A stretch of DNA of 64,000 bases from Rathayibacter sp. VKM Ac-2760 (GTDB taxonomy: Bacteria; Actinomycetota; Actinomycetes; Actinomycetales; Microbacteriaceae). The notes beneath the pieces were generated by a model that saw only the letters and a program-made list of their open reading frames with translations, searched no databases and had not been told where the DNA came from. The DNA lies in the NCBI RefSeq assembly GCF_009834185.1, contig NZ_CP047173.1, forward strand, positions 3,472,001 to 3,536,000. The letters are read 5' to 3'. Position numbers and translations under genes: made by a program. Of this stretch, positions 26,534 through 34,175 are shown piece by piece; within the stretch, counting starts at the first letter, position 1, and each line of letters starts with the position of its first letter.

Positions 26534-28678
26534 TTACTCGCCCGTGCTGATCTCCGCCAGCACCCGGTCGCCCGGGTACGCCTGGATCATGTCGGCGCGG
26601 ATCTCGGCGCGCTCGAGCAGCTCCTCCATGCGGTGGCGGCGGTTGCGGGTGATCAGCGTGACGACCGTGCCCTTCTTGCCCGCGCGGCCGGTGCGGCCGG
26701 AGCGGTGCAGGTAGGTCTTGTACTCGTCGGGCGCGTCGGCCTGGATGACCAGGTCGATGTCGTCGACGTGGATGCCGCGCGCGGCGACGTCGGTCGCGAC
26801 GAGGACGTCGACCCGGCCGCTGGTGAGCAGCGCGAGGTTGCGGGTGCGGCGCGACTGGTTGAGGTCGCCGTGCAGGCTGGTCGCGGGGATGTCGGCGTGC
26901 TCGAGCTGCTCGGCGAGCTGCTCGGCGAAGGCGCGGGTGCGGGCGAAGATCAGCGTCTTGCCCGCGCGGGCCGCGAGCTCCTCGATGATCGCGCCCTTGT
27001 CGCGGTGCTCGATCAGCAGGACGCGGTGGTCGATGCTCGAGGACGCCTGGTCCTCGCCCGCGACCTCGTGCACGCTCGGCTCGACGAGGAACTCGTCGAC
27101 GAGCGTCGCGACGCCCTTGTCCAGCGTCGCCGAGAAGAGCAGGCGCTGGCCGCCGCGCTTGGTCTGGCGGAGGATCCGCTGCACGGGCTCGAGGAAGCCG
27201 AGGTCGCACATGTGGTCGGCCTCGTCGAGGACGGTCACGGAGATGGTCGAGAGGTCGAGGCGACCCTGCTCGATCAGGTCCTCGAGGCGGCCCGGCGTGG
27301 CGATGATGATGTCGACACCGCGCTGGAGGGCGCCGACCTGCTTGTACTGCGGGACGCCGCCGAAGATCGTGGCGGTGAACAGGCCCACCGAGCGCGCGAT
27401 CGGCTGGATGGTGCGGTCGATCTGCATCGCCAGCTCGCGGGTCGGCGCGAGGATGAGCGCGCGCGGCGCGCGACCGGGCTTGCGGCCCTTCGCTCCGTCG
27501 TTCTCCATCAGGCGCTCGACGACGGGCGCGCCGAACGCGATCGTCTTGCCGGAGCCCGTCTTGCCGCGGCCGAGGACATCCTTGCCTGCGAGGACCTCGG
27601 GGATCGTCGCGGCCTGGATCGGGAACGGCGAGGCCGCGCCCATCTGGGTCAGCTGGCGGACGATGTTCGCGCCGAGACCGAGGTCGCCGAAGCTGACGCC
27701 CTCGACGTCGACGGCGAGCGTGGCGGTCGCCTCGAGGCGCTCGAGCACGACGTCGTCGGCCTGGTGCGAGGCGCGGCCGTCGCGCTTGGGGTAGAAGTCC
27801 GAGCCGGAGTCGCGGCGCGGGCCGCGGTCGGCGCGGTCGTAGCCGCCGCGGGCGGGGCGCTCGGTGCCGCGGTCGAAGCCGCGCGACGGGCGCTCGGTGC
27901 GGTCGGAGCTGCGCGCGGGGCGGTCGGTGCGGTCGAAGCTGCGCGCGGGGCGAGCATCGCGGTCGTTCGTGCGGGCGGGGCGGGCGTCGCGGTCGAACGA
28001 GCGCGCCGGACGGTCCGTGCGGTCGAAGCTGCGCGCCGGGCGGTCGCTGCGGTCGTAGGAACGCGCCGGACGGTCGTCGCGGTCGTTCGAGCGCGCCGGA
28101 CGGGCGTCACGGTCGTACGAGCGGGCCGGGCGGTCGGTGCGGTCGAAGCTGCGCGCGGGACGGTCGCTGCGGTCGAAGGAACGCGCCGGACGGTCGTCGC
28201 GGTCGTTCGAACGGGCCGGACGGTCGGTCCGGTCGTAGGAGCGGGCCGGACGCGCGTCGCGGTCGTAGCTGCGCGCGGGGCGGTCGGTGCCGCGGTCGTA
28301 CGAACGGGCGGGGCGCTCGTCGCGGTCGTTCGAGCGCGCGGGGCGGTCGCTCCGGTCGTAGGAGCGGGCGGGGCGGTCGTCGCGGTCGTAGCTGCGGGCC
28401 GGGCGGGACTCTCCGCGGTCGCTGCCGCGGGACTCGCCGCGGTTCTCTCCCCGCTCCGTCAGCTTCGCAGCGCGCTCCTCGGCGTTCCAGCGGGCCTTCT
28501 TGGGCGCGTTCTCGTCGACGGGGCGGTAGCCGCGGTGACCCTCGCTGCGGGAGCCGGACTGGGGCGCGGCGAAGCGCGGGCGGCCGCCGAGCTGGGACTT
28601 GCCGCTCGAGGCGCCGAAGCGGTTCGGCTCGAAGTTCTTGGCGGGGCGTCCGCCGGCGGGCTTCTTGTTCTTGGGCAT
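26534..28678 (-). CDS. DEAD-box RNA helicase with long Arg-rich repeat N-terminus
   Basis: A 714-residue ATP-dependent RNA helicase. Residues 1-90 are basic and disordered. Residues 91-280 are about 19 copies of a decapeptide, roughly DRPARS(Y/F/N)DR. The helicase core covers about 330-710: Q-motif region, Walker A GRGKTGSGKT with Lys378, PTRELAMQI, TPGRLEDLI, DEAD at 485-488, FSAT, VATDVAARGIHVDDIDLVI and HRSGRTGRAGKKG. Actinobacterial helicases of this group normally carry the RGG-like tail at the C-terminus or a much shorter extension; here the repeat is N-terminal and long. Likely roles are ribosome assembly and RNA turnover at low temperature. It has a long untranslated upstream region. 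Confidence 0.95.
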   Translation of the reverse strand: MPKNKKPAGGRPAKNFEPNRFGASSGKSQLGGRPRFAAPQSGSRSEGHRGYRPVDENAPKKARWNAEERAAKLTERGENRGESRGSDRGESRPARSYDRDDRPARSYDRSDRPARSNDRDERPARSYDRGTDRPARSYDRDARPARSYDRTDRPARSNDRDDRPARSFDRSDRPARSFDRTDRPARSYDRDARPARSNDRDDRPARSYDRSDRPARSFDRTDRPARSFDRDARPARTNDRDARPARSFDRTDRPARSSDRTERPSRGFDRGTERPARGGYDRADRGPRRDSGSDFYPKRDGRASHQADDVVLERLEATATLAVDVEGVSFGDLGLGANIVRQLTQMGAASPFPIQAATIPEVLAGKDVLGRGKTGSGKTIAFGAPVVERLMENDGAKGRKPGRAPRALILAPTRELAMQIDRTIQPIARSVGLFTATIFGGVPQYKQVGALQRGVDIIIATPGRLEDLIEQGRLDLSTISVTVLDEADHMCDLGFLEPVQRILRQTKRGGQRLLFSATLDKGVATLVDEFLVEPSVHEVAGEDQASSSIDHRVLLIEHRDKGAIIEELAARAGKTLIFARTRAFAEQLAEQLEHADIPATSLHGDLNQSRRTRNLALLTSGRVDVLVATDVAARGIHVDDIDLVIQADAPDEYKTYLHRSGRTGRAGKKGTVVTLITRNRRHRMEELLERAEIRADMIQAYPGDRVLAEISTGE
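27839..28408 (-). repeat. 30-bp minisatellite encoding about 19 decapeptides
   Basis: The part of the helicase gene for residues 91-280 consists of near-perfect 30-base units. The peptide is x-D-R-P-A-R-S-(Y/F/N)-D-R, with variation at the first two positions (DD, SD, TD, DA, DE) and the aromatic position. Two units have an extra residue (GT). Such a tract can expand or contract by slippage or recombination without a frameshift. Confidence 0.95.
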
Positions 28679-29001
28679 GGCTGCTTCCTGGGTTCAGGTC
28701 TTGCGCGAGCAGGCACACGCCGATCGGCCACCCTCGTGGGGTGCGAACGGACGGAGCACTGCGGGAACCCGGGTGAGTCGCTGCTCTGAGACGCTGACCG
28801 GGGCCGATTCACACATGTGATTCATCTCGCGACGACTGTCGGAGATCCGGCCCGCTTGACTGACAAACCCATCCGCGCGGCGACGCACGGAGTCAAGAGC
28901 CGACCATGAGAGTTTACACGCGACCCCGGGCGCTGGCTAGGGCTCGGGCCTGGCTAGGGCTCGGGCCTGGCTAGGGCTCGGGCCTGGCTAGGGCAGGCTC
29001 C
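28679..29001. other. 323-base intergenic region upstream of the helicase gene
   Basis: No credible gene is visible. The right part holds a 17-bp tandem repeat (28933-28994). A candidate minus-strand promoter for the helicase has TTGACT (complement of 28891-28896) with a weak TGGGTT about 19 bases on. That would give a 5' leader close to 190 nucleotides, a length typical of regulated leaders of cold-shock helicase genes. Confidence 0.45.
28933..28994. repeat. 17-bp tandem repeat, 3.6 copies
   Basis: CTGGCTAGGGCTCGGGC occurs at 28933-28949, 28950-28966 and 28967-28983 without a mismatch, followed by a partial copy to 28994. It starts a few bases after the stop of the CGNR gene. Confidence 0.95.
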
Positions 29002-29574
29002 TCAGCTCGACGCCCGCCGCGCGCGGTACGCCGCGACGTTCGCGCGGTTGCCGCAGTTGCCGGTGTCGCAGTAGCGCTTCGAGCGGTTGCGGGAGAAGTC
29101 GACCAGCACCGCCTCGCAGTCCTCCGCCGCGCAGACGCGGATGCGCTCGCGCTCGTCGCCGCGGATCACGTCGACGAACGCCATCGCGGCCTCGACCACG
29201 ATGCGGGTCGCGAGCGGGCTCTCGTCTCGGGTGGCGTGCAGGTGCCAGCCGAAGATGCCGTGCCGCACCAGCTGCGGCAGGGCGCGGCCCTCCTCGAGCA
29301 TGCCGTTCACCACGGCGACCAGGTCCTCCTCGGCGCGGCTGCGCCAGAGCGAGCGGAGCGGCGCGCGCACGGCCCGGACCGCCTCCAGCTCGGCGGTCGA
29401 GTGCTCGCGGCTGCCGGTGTAGCGGTTCTCGAGCAGGAACTCGTCGAGCTGCTCCACGGTCGCCATCTCGTCCTCGCCGGAGTGCGACAGCTCGGGGAGG
29501 GTGTTGACGAGCACGGCGGTCGACGTGAGCGCCGCTTCCACGTCATAGGCGAAGACCATGTTGACTCCTGACAT
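29002..29574 (-). CDS. CGNR zinc-finger (ABATE domain) regulator
   Basis: A 190-residue protein. The N-terminal ABATE-like domain covers about 5-135 (AALTSTAVLVNTLPE, LDEFLLENRYTGSREHS). The C-terminal CGNR zinc finger has RVCAAEDCEAVLVDFSRNRSKRYCDTGNCGNRANVAAYR, shown here as its CxxxxC...CxxxxCGNR core, which suggests nucleic-acid binding. Proteins of this class are taken as transcriptional regulators. It is divergent from an EamA transporter across 54 bases, which makes that exporter its likely target. An internal ATG at 29559 is an alternative start. Confidence 0.88.
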   Translation of the reverse strand: MSGVNMVFAYDVEAALTSTAVLVNTLPELSHSGEDEMATVEQLDEFLLENRYTGSREHSTAELEAVRAVRAPLRSLWRSRAEEDLVAVVNGMLEEGRALPQLVRHGIFGWHLHATRDESPLATRIVVEAAMAFVDVIRGDERERIRVCAAEDCEAVLVDFSRNRSKRYCDTGNCGNRANVAAYRARRASS

Positions 29575-29628
29575 CGCGAGCGGTTACTGTCACGAGCATA
29601 ACGACTTTGACTCCTGAAAGAGGCTGAC

Positions 29629-30600
29629 GTGACTCCCACAGCGCCGCCGCGACAGCTCGGCTCCGGCCTGGCGATGGCCCTCGCCGCGGCCGCCGCCTTC
29701 GGGCTGGGCGGCCCCTTCGTGAAGCCGCTGCTCGAGGCGGGCTGGAGCCCCTCCGCGGCGGTGCTCTGGCGGGCGGGCGGCGCGGCGCTGATCCTGGCCG
29801 TCCCCGCGGTGCTGAGCCTGCGCGGCAAGTGGCACGTGCTGCGCCGCAATCTCCGCACCGTCGGCCTGTACGGGGTCTTCGCGGTCATCGCCGCGCAGCT
29901 GTGCTTCTACAGCGCGATCGAGCACATGTCGGTCGGCGTCGCGCTCCTGATCGAGTACCTCGCGCCGGTCTTCCTCGTCCTCTTCGCCTGGGCGCGCACC
30001 CGGCGGCACCCCGGCCGCTTCACGCTCGCCGGCTCGGCGCTCGCCCTGGCCGGACTGGTGCTCGTGCTCGACCTCTCCGGCGAGTCGACGCCCGAGCTCG
30101 TCGGCATCGCCTGGGCGCTGACCGCGTCGCTCGGGCTCTGCGTCTACTACGTGATCGCCGGCCGGATCGACCCCGAGCTGCCGCCGATCGCGCTCACCGC
30201 CGGCGCGATGGTCGTCGGCGCGACGCTCCTGCTCGTGCTGGCGGTCACCGGTCTCGTCCCGCTGCGGGCCACCTTCGGCGACGTCGTCTTCGTCGGGAAC
30301 TCGGTGCCGTGGTTCCTGCCCGCCGCGGTCATCCTCGGGATGTCGACGGTGCTCGCCTACCTGCTCGGGATCGGCGGCGGCTCGCGACTCGGCACCCGCA
30401 TCGCCTCCTTCGTCGGACTGACCGAGGTGCTGTTCTCGATCGTCGCCGCCTGGGCCCTGCTCGGCGAGCTGCCGGCGCCGATCCAGTTCGGCGGCGGGGC
30501 GCTGATCCTCGTCGGCGTGGTGCTCGTGCGACTGCAGGCGGAGGCGCCCCGCGAACCCCGGGAGACGACGCCCCGGACCCTGATCGCGGGGTCGCTCTAG
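29629..30600 (+). CDS. EamA/RhtA-like transporter
   Basis: A 323-residue protein with about ten membrane helices in two EamA repeats (GLGGPFVKPLLEAGWSPSAAVLWRAGG; ERE-free second half with LTEVLFSIVAAWALLGELP). It starts at GTG 29629 with AGAGG nine bases upstream. The RhtA branch exports amino acids such as threonine and homoserine; the substrate here is not known. The short divergent region shared with the CGNR gene suggests a regulator-exporter pair. Confidence 0.9.
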   Translation: MTPTAPPRQLGSGLAMALAAAAAFGLGGPFVKPLLEAGWSPSAAVLWRAGGAALILAVPAVLSLRGKWHVLRRNLRTVGLYGVFAVIAAQLCFYSAIEHMSVGVALLIEYLAPVFLVLFAWARTRRHPGRFTLAGSALALAGLVLVLDLSGESTPELVGIAWALTASLGLCVYYVIAGRIDPELPPIALTAGAMVVGATLLLVLAVTGLVPLRATFGDVVFVGNSVPWFLPAAVILGMSTVLAYLLGIGGGSRLGTRIASFVGLTEVLFSIVAAWALLGELPAPIQFGGGALILVGVVLVRLQAEAPREPRETTPRTLIAGSL

Positions 30601-30636
30601 GCGGGCGCCGCCTTCTCCCTTATGCTCGGCTCACCC

Positions 30637-31647
30637 ATGCGCGAGCCCAGCCGACCCACGCGACCGATCGCCCTCTCGTCGGCGATCCTGACGCTGCTCG
30701 CGGCCGGCCTCGCCGGCTGCTCGAGCGCCCCGGTCTCGCAGCCGATCGCCCAGGCCGCGGGAGTCGCGGCGGTCACCGCCTACGACGACGTGCCCGTCAC
30801 CGCCGACCTCGTCTACGACGCCGCGACCGGGCAGGCGGTCGACGTCTGCTCGCCGGTCGACGCCGCGGCCGGAGCCGCTCTCCCCGCGGTGCTCGTCGTG
30901 CACGGCGGCAGCTGGACCCGCGGCGACAAGGCCGACCCGAACTGGCGCCCGCTCTGCCAGTGGCTCGCCTCCGAGGGCTTCGTCGCCGTCTCGGTGGACT
31001 ACCGCCTCGCGCCGGTGGACGTCTTCCCCGCGCAGATCGAGGACGTCTCGGCCGCCCTCGACTGGATCCTCGAGCCGGCGCAGACCGAGCGCTTCGGCAT
31101 CGACCCGTCCCGCGTCGCCGCGTTCGGCGGCTCGGCCGGCGGCAACCTCGTGTCGCTGCTCGGCACCGACGACGCGCTGACCGCCGACGGCGCGGGCACC
31201 TCTCGCCTCGCCGCGGTCGTCGACCTCAGCGGGCCCGCGGATCTCACCGCGGCGGGTCTCGCCGACGACGACCCGATCGTCGGCGTCGGCGCGGCGGTCC
31301 GCGGCTACCTCGACTGCGCCGACCTCGACGACTGCGCCGCCGCCGACGAGGCGTCGCCGATCACGCACGTCGACGGGTCCGAGCCGCCCTTCCTCATCGC
31401 GCACTCGGTCGGCGAGCGGGTCGCCTTCAGCCAGTCGCAGAGCTTCGCGGACGCGTTGGACGCGGCGGGCGCGAGCGTCGACTTCGTCGTCGTGCCCGGC
31501 ACCCGCCACTCGATCGCGATGCTCGACGACTCGCTCCGCCGCACCGTCGTCGACTTCCTGCACGCGCAGCTCGACGCCCCCGCCGTGCAGACGCTCTCGC
31601 TCGAGCCCGCCGAGCAGACCGAACCGCCCGCGGCGCCCGCGTCGTGA
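30637..31647 (+). CDS. Alpha/beta hydrolase (esterase-like) lipoprotein
   Basis: About 336 residues from ATG 30637. The signal (MREPSRP, hydrophobic run, LAGLAGC) marks a lipoprotein. The hydrolase domain has the hormone-sensitive-lipase-type HGGSW oxyanion loop, the nucleophile elbow FGGSAGGN with Ser166, and GTRHS with His291, so a Ser-His-acid triad is intact. DWILEPAQTERFGIDPSRVAAFG resembles acetylesterases. It probably cleaves short acyl esters at the cell surface. The frame is open to an ATG at 30622, but that ATG lies inside TTATGCT, which looks like a -10 element. The stop overlaps the GNAT start. Confidence 0.87.
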   Translation: MREPSRPTRPIALSSAILTLLAAGLAGCSSAPVSQPIAQAAGVAAVTAYDDVPVTADLVYDAATGQAVDVCSPVDAAAGAALPAVLVVHGGSWTRGDKADPNWRPLCQWLASEGFVAVSVDYRLAPVDVFPAQIEDVSAALDWILEPAQTERFGIDPSRVAAFGGSAGGNLVSLLGTDDALTADGAGTSRLAAVVDLSGPADLTAAGLADDDPIVGVGAAVRGYLDCADLDDCAAADEASPITHVDGSEPPFLIAHSVGERVAFSQSQSFADALDAAGASVDFVVVPGTRHSIAMLDDSLRRTVVDFLHAQLDAPAVQTLSLEPAEQTEPPAAPAS

Positions 31648-32042
31648 CCGCCGGGGTCGTCGTGCGGCTGGAGCGGGCCGGGTCGCCCGAGCTGGCCGGG
31701 CTGCTCGCGACCACTCCCCTACACGCCCGGGTACTCGTCGCGCGGGACTCGACGCAGCAGCCGATCGGCGTGCTCGCGCTCGCTCCCGGGCCCGACGACT
31801 TCGCCGAGCTGCTCGCCCTGCGGGTCGAGCCCGCGGTCCGGCGGAGCGGAGTGGCGCGGCGCCTCGTCGCCGCGGCCCTGTCCTACGCGAGCGTGCAGCG
31901 GATCCGCACGCTCCGCTTTCGCATCCCGGTCGAGGCGGACGCGGCCCTCGCGGCCGCCCGCGCGCTCGGCTTCACCGAGATCGACGCATTCGGCGCGCAC
32001 GTGGGCGACGACTCCGGCGTCTGCTTCGCGCGCTCGGTCTGA
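31644..32042 (+). CDS. GNAT family N-acetyltransferase
   Basis: A 132-residue single GNAT domain. The GTG start at 31644 overlaps the esterase stop (GTGA), so the two are coupled. The acetyl-CoA loop is seen as LRVEPAVRRSGVARRLVAAAL, a variant of the Q/RxxGxG/A motif, followed by the ALGFTEIDAFG end of the fold. The acceptor substrate is not evident. It converges with azlD across 12 bases. Confidence 0.82.
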   Translation: MTAGVVVRLERAGSPELAGLLATTPLHARVLVARDSTQQPIGVLALAPGPDDFAELLALRVEPAVRRSGVARRLVAAALSYASVQRIRTLRFRIPVEADAALAAARALGFTEIDAFGAHVGDDSGVCFARSV

Positions 32043-32054
32043 GCGGGCCGCGCC

Positions 32055-32366
32055 TCAGAGCGCGCGGAGGAGGGCGGTCGTCGCTGCCGCGACCAGCACC
32101 ACGACGACGAGCGGGACGCGCAGTAGCGCCGCCAGCGCGCCGGCCGCGACACCCAGCACTCGGGACGCCGGCGCCGGGTCCGCACCGTCGGCCAGCGCCG
32201 AGGTCAGCGCGACCGCGACGAGCAGCACGACCGTGCCGCGATCGAGGAGCCGCTCGGTCGACGGGCCGAGGTCGATCCGGTCGCGCAGCACCGCCCCTCC
32301 CCCGCGGAGGGCGAAGCTGCCGACGGCGAGGACGAGGATGCCGAGCGTCACCGCGGCGGTGCTCAC
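32055..32366 (-). CDS. azlD: AzlD domain protein, branched-chain amino acid export
   Basis: A 103-residue membrane protein with three to four helices, typical of AzlD (FALRGGGAVLRDRI; AVALTSALADG; ALLRVPLVVVVLVAAATTALLR). AzlD is the small subunit that works with AzlC in export of branched-chain amino acids. The GTG start overlaps the azlC stop (GTGA). Confidence 0.88.
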   Translation of the reverse strand: MSTAAVTLGILVLAVGSFALRGGGAVLRDRIDLGPSTERLLDRGTVVLLVAVALTSALADGADPAPASRVLGVAAGALAALLRVPLVVVVLVAAATTALLRAL

Positions 32367-33049
32367 GAGCGGCGTCCGGTCATCAGCAGACCGCCGAGCG
32401 CCAGGACCGGCGCGAGGCCGAGCGGCACCAGCGGGAGGGCGGACAGCGCGAGCACTCCGCCGGCGATCGCGGCCGCAGCCGCCCGGCCGTCACGGAGGGC
32501 CGGGAGCGCCAGGGCGAGCAGGACGGCGGGGAAGACTGCGTCGAGCCCGAGTACCGACGGGTCGGGGACGACCGCGCCGAGCAGCGCCCCCGCGAGCGCG
32601 CCGAGCGGCCAGGCGGCGAGCACTGCCGCTCCCGAGAACCAGAACAGGGCCCGCCGGCGCTCGACGGTCGCCCCGCCGAGCGCGAGCGCGACCGTCTCGT
32701 CGTTGGCCAGGTGCGCGCCGAGGAGCCGGAGCGGTCCGCGCGGGAGGAAGCCGCCGACGGTCATCCCGTAGGGCAGCGCGCGGGCGTTGACGAGGAGCGC
32801 GGCGAGCGCCGCCACGAGCGGAGCGCCTCCCGCCGCCACCACGCCGACGAAGAGGATCTCGGCGGAGGCGCCGAACACCGCGACCGCGAGCAGCAGGATC
32901 TGCCAGAGCGGGAAGCCGGCCGCGGCGGCGCCGAGGCCGTAGGAGACGCCGACGACCGCGACGGAGGCGGCGACGAGCAGGACGGCCCGCCGGTCGCGAG
33001 GGCCGACTGTTCGGAGCAACGAACGGGCGGAGCTTAGGATGAACACCAC
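32363..33049 (-). CDS. azlC: AzlC family permease, branched-chain amino acid export
   Basis: A 228-residue membrane protein with six or seven helices and the AzlC pattern: VVGVSYGLGAAAAGFPLWQILLLAVAVFGASAEIL at the N-terminus, NARALPYGMTVGGFLP, and a GAVVPDPSVLGLDAVFPAVLLA stretch. It forms an exporter with AzlD. The start at GTG 33049 places a palindromic operator candidate (33009-33024) inside the first codons, so either expression is blocked within the 5' end or translation starts later (a TTG lies at 33019). The XRE-cupin gene is divergent, 60 bases away. Confidence 0.88.
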   Translation of the reverse strand: MVFILSSARSLLRTVGPRDRRAVLLVAASVAVVGVSYGLGAAAAGFPLWQILLLAVAVFGASAEILFVGVVAAGGAPLVAALAALLVNARALPYGMTVGGFLPRGPLRLLGAHLANDETVALALGGATVERRRALFWFSGAAVLAAWPLGALAGALLGAVVPDPSVLGLDAVFPAVLLALALPALRDGRAAAAAIAGGVLALSALPLVPLGLAPVLALGGLLMTGRRS

Positions 33050-33091
33050 GTCAGAGTGGCGGCGCCGGTGTCGTTCGTCAAGTCGAACGAC
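33009..33091. promoter_or_regulatory. Two GTTCG-N6-CGAAC operator candidates for the XRE-cupin regulator
   Basis: GTTCG-N6-CGAAC occurs at 33009-33024 and at 33073-33088. The second extends to a perfect eight-base arm (GTCGTTCG...CGAACGAC, 33070-33091). The centres are 64 bases apart, about six helical turns, and flank the divergent starts of azlC and the regulator. The spacing suits cooperative binding of one dimeric regulator. Confidence 0.7.
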
Positions 33092-33109
33092 CGATCTGGA
33101 GAGCGAACG

Positions 33110-33661
33110 ATGTCCGAGTCACCCCGCGACCTGGTCGCCTCCGCACTCCGCCGCGAGCGCGGGCGCCTCGGCCTCAGCATCTCCGAGATCGCCCGCCGCG
33201 CCGGCATCGCGAAGTCGACGCTCTCGCAGCTCGAGGCCGGCGAGGGCAACCCGAGTCTCGAGACGCTCTGGGCGCTGGGCGGCGCGCTCGGCGTGCCGTT
33301 CTCGCACCTCGTCGAGCCGCCGCGGCGCTCCGTGCAGCTGATCCGCGCCGGCGACGGCCCGCGGATCGCCTCGGCGGCCGCGGACTACGCCGCGACCCTG
33401 CTCAGCGCCTGCCCCCCGGGAGCCCGCCGCGACGTGTACCGCATCACCGCCGAGCCCGGAGCCGCACGGAACTCGGAGCCGCACGCCCGCGGCACCGTCG
33501 AGCACCTGATCCTCTGCACCGGCCGCGCGCTGGTCGGCCCGGCCGAGGAGCCGGTCGAGCTCGCGCCCGGCGACTGCCTGTCCTACCCGGGCGACGAGCC
33601 GCACGTCTTCGACGCCCTCGAGCCGGGGACGAGCGCGGTGCTGGTGTCGGAGCACGTCTGA
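33110..33661 (+). CDS. XRE family regulator with C-terminal cupin domain
   Basis: A 183-residue protein starting at ATG 33110. The N-terminal HTH (about 5-62) has LGLSISEIARRAGIAKSTLSQLEAGEGNPSLETLWALG. A cupin fold (about 110-180) carries EPHARGTVEHLILCTGRA and LAPGDCLSYPGDEPHVF, the expected small-ligand pocket. Divergent orientation to azlCD suggests it senses an amino acid or analogue and controls the exporter; the two matching palindromes around the intergenic region support this. The stop codon lies within a duplicated 16-base segment. Confidence 0.9.
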   Translation: MSESPRDLVASALRRERGRLGLSISEIARRAGIAKSTLSQLEAGEGNPSLETLWALGGALGVPFSHLVEPPRRSVQLIRAGDGPRIASAAADYAATLLSACPPGARRDVYRITAEPGAARNSEPHARGTVEHLILCTGRALVGPAEEPVELAPGDCLSYPGDEPHVFDALEPGTSAVLVSEHV

Positions 33662-33677
33662 GTCGGAGCACGTCTGA
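33646..33677. repeat. 16-bp tandem duplication across the XRE-cupin stop codon
   Basis: GTCGGAGCACGTCTGA occurs at 33646-33661, ending with the stop codon, and is repeated exactly at 33662-33677. A partial third copy starts at 33678. The second copy would supply a second in-frame-like stop in the untranslated region. Confidence 0.95.
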
Positions 33678-33689
33678 GTCGGCCCCGCG

Positions 33690-34163
33690 TCAGTCGAAGG
33701 CGCAGGCCGTCTCGTCGGAGAGCGCGCGGAAGATCCGCTCGCGGTGGCCGTCGCTCATCGGCGGCAGTGCATCGGGAGCGAACCAGCCGACCTCGGTCGA
33801 CTCGTCGTCGGCGACGTGCGCCTCGCCCGAGACCCAGCGGGCGCGGAGGACGTGGTCGAGGTACTGCGCGCGGTCGCCGTTCGGGTACTCCATCGGCGGC
33901 AGGGTGTGCAGCCAGACGACGCGCTCCACCTCGATGACGACGCCCGCCTCCTCCAGCGCCTCGCGCCGGGCGGTGTCCGCGACCGTCTCGCCGGGGTCGA
34001 TGATGCCGGTCACCGCGGTCCACGCCCCGGTGTCGGCGCGGCGGACGAGGAGGACCTCGACGGCCGGCTGCTCGCGCACGATCACCGCGGTGACGCCGGT
34101 CAGCCAGAGCAGCTCGGTGCCGACCCGCTCGCGCAGGCGGAGGACGAACTCGGGGGTCGCCAC
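33690..34163 (-). CDS. Nudix hydrolase
   Basis: A 157-residue Nudix domain protein from GTG 34163. The Nudix box is complete: GIIDPGETVADTARREALEEAG, which fits GX5EX7REUXEEXGU and binds the catalytic metal. YNGD-like residues after the box (MEYPNGDRAQYLDHVL) resemble those of ADP-ribose and nucleotide-sugar pyrophosphatases, but the substrate is not certain. It lies 12 bases after the Dabb gene and is probably co-transcribed with the RND pump gene. Confidence 0.92.
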   Translation of the reverse strand: MATPEFVLRLRERVGTELLWLTGVTAVIVREQPAVEVLLVRRADTGAWTAVTGIIDPGETVADTARREALEEAGVVIEVERVVWLHTLPPMEYPNGDRAQYLDHVLRARWVSGEAHVADDESTEVGWFAPDALPPMSDGHRERIFRALSDETACAFD

Positions 34164-34175
34164 GCGTGCTCCGGG

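Noticed and set aside
27839..28408. Repeat tract as a CRISPR array
   Set aside because: Units are contiguous coding repeats with no spacers, in frame with the helicase gene.
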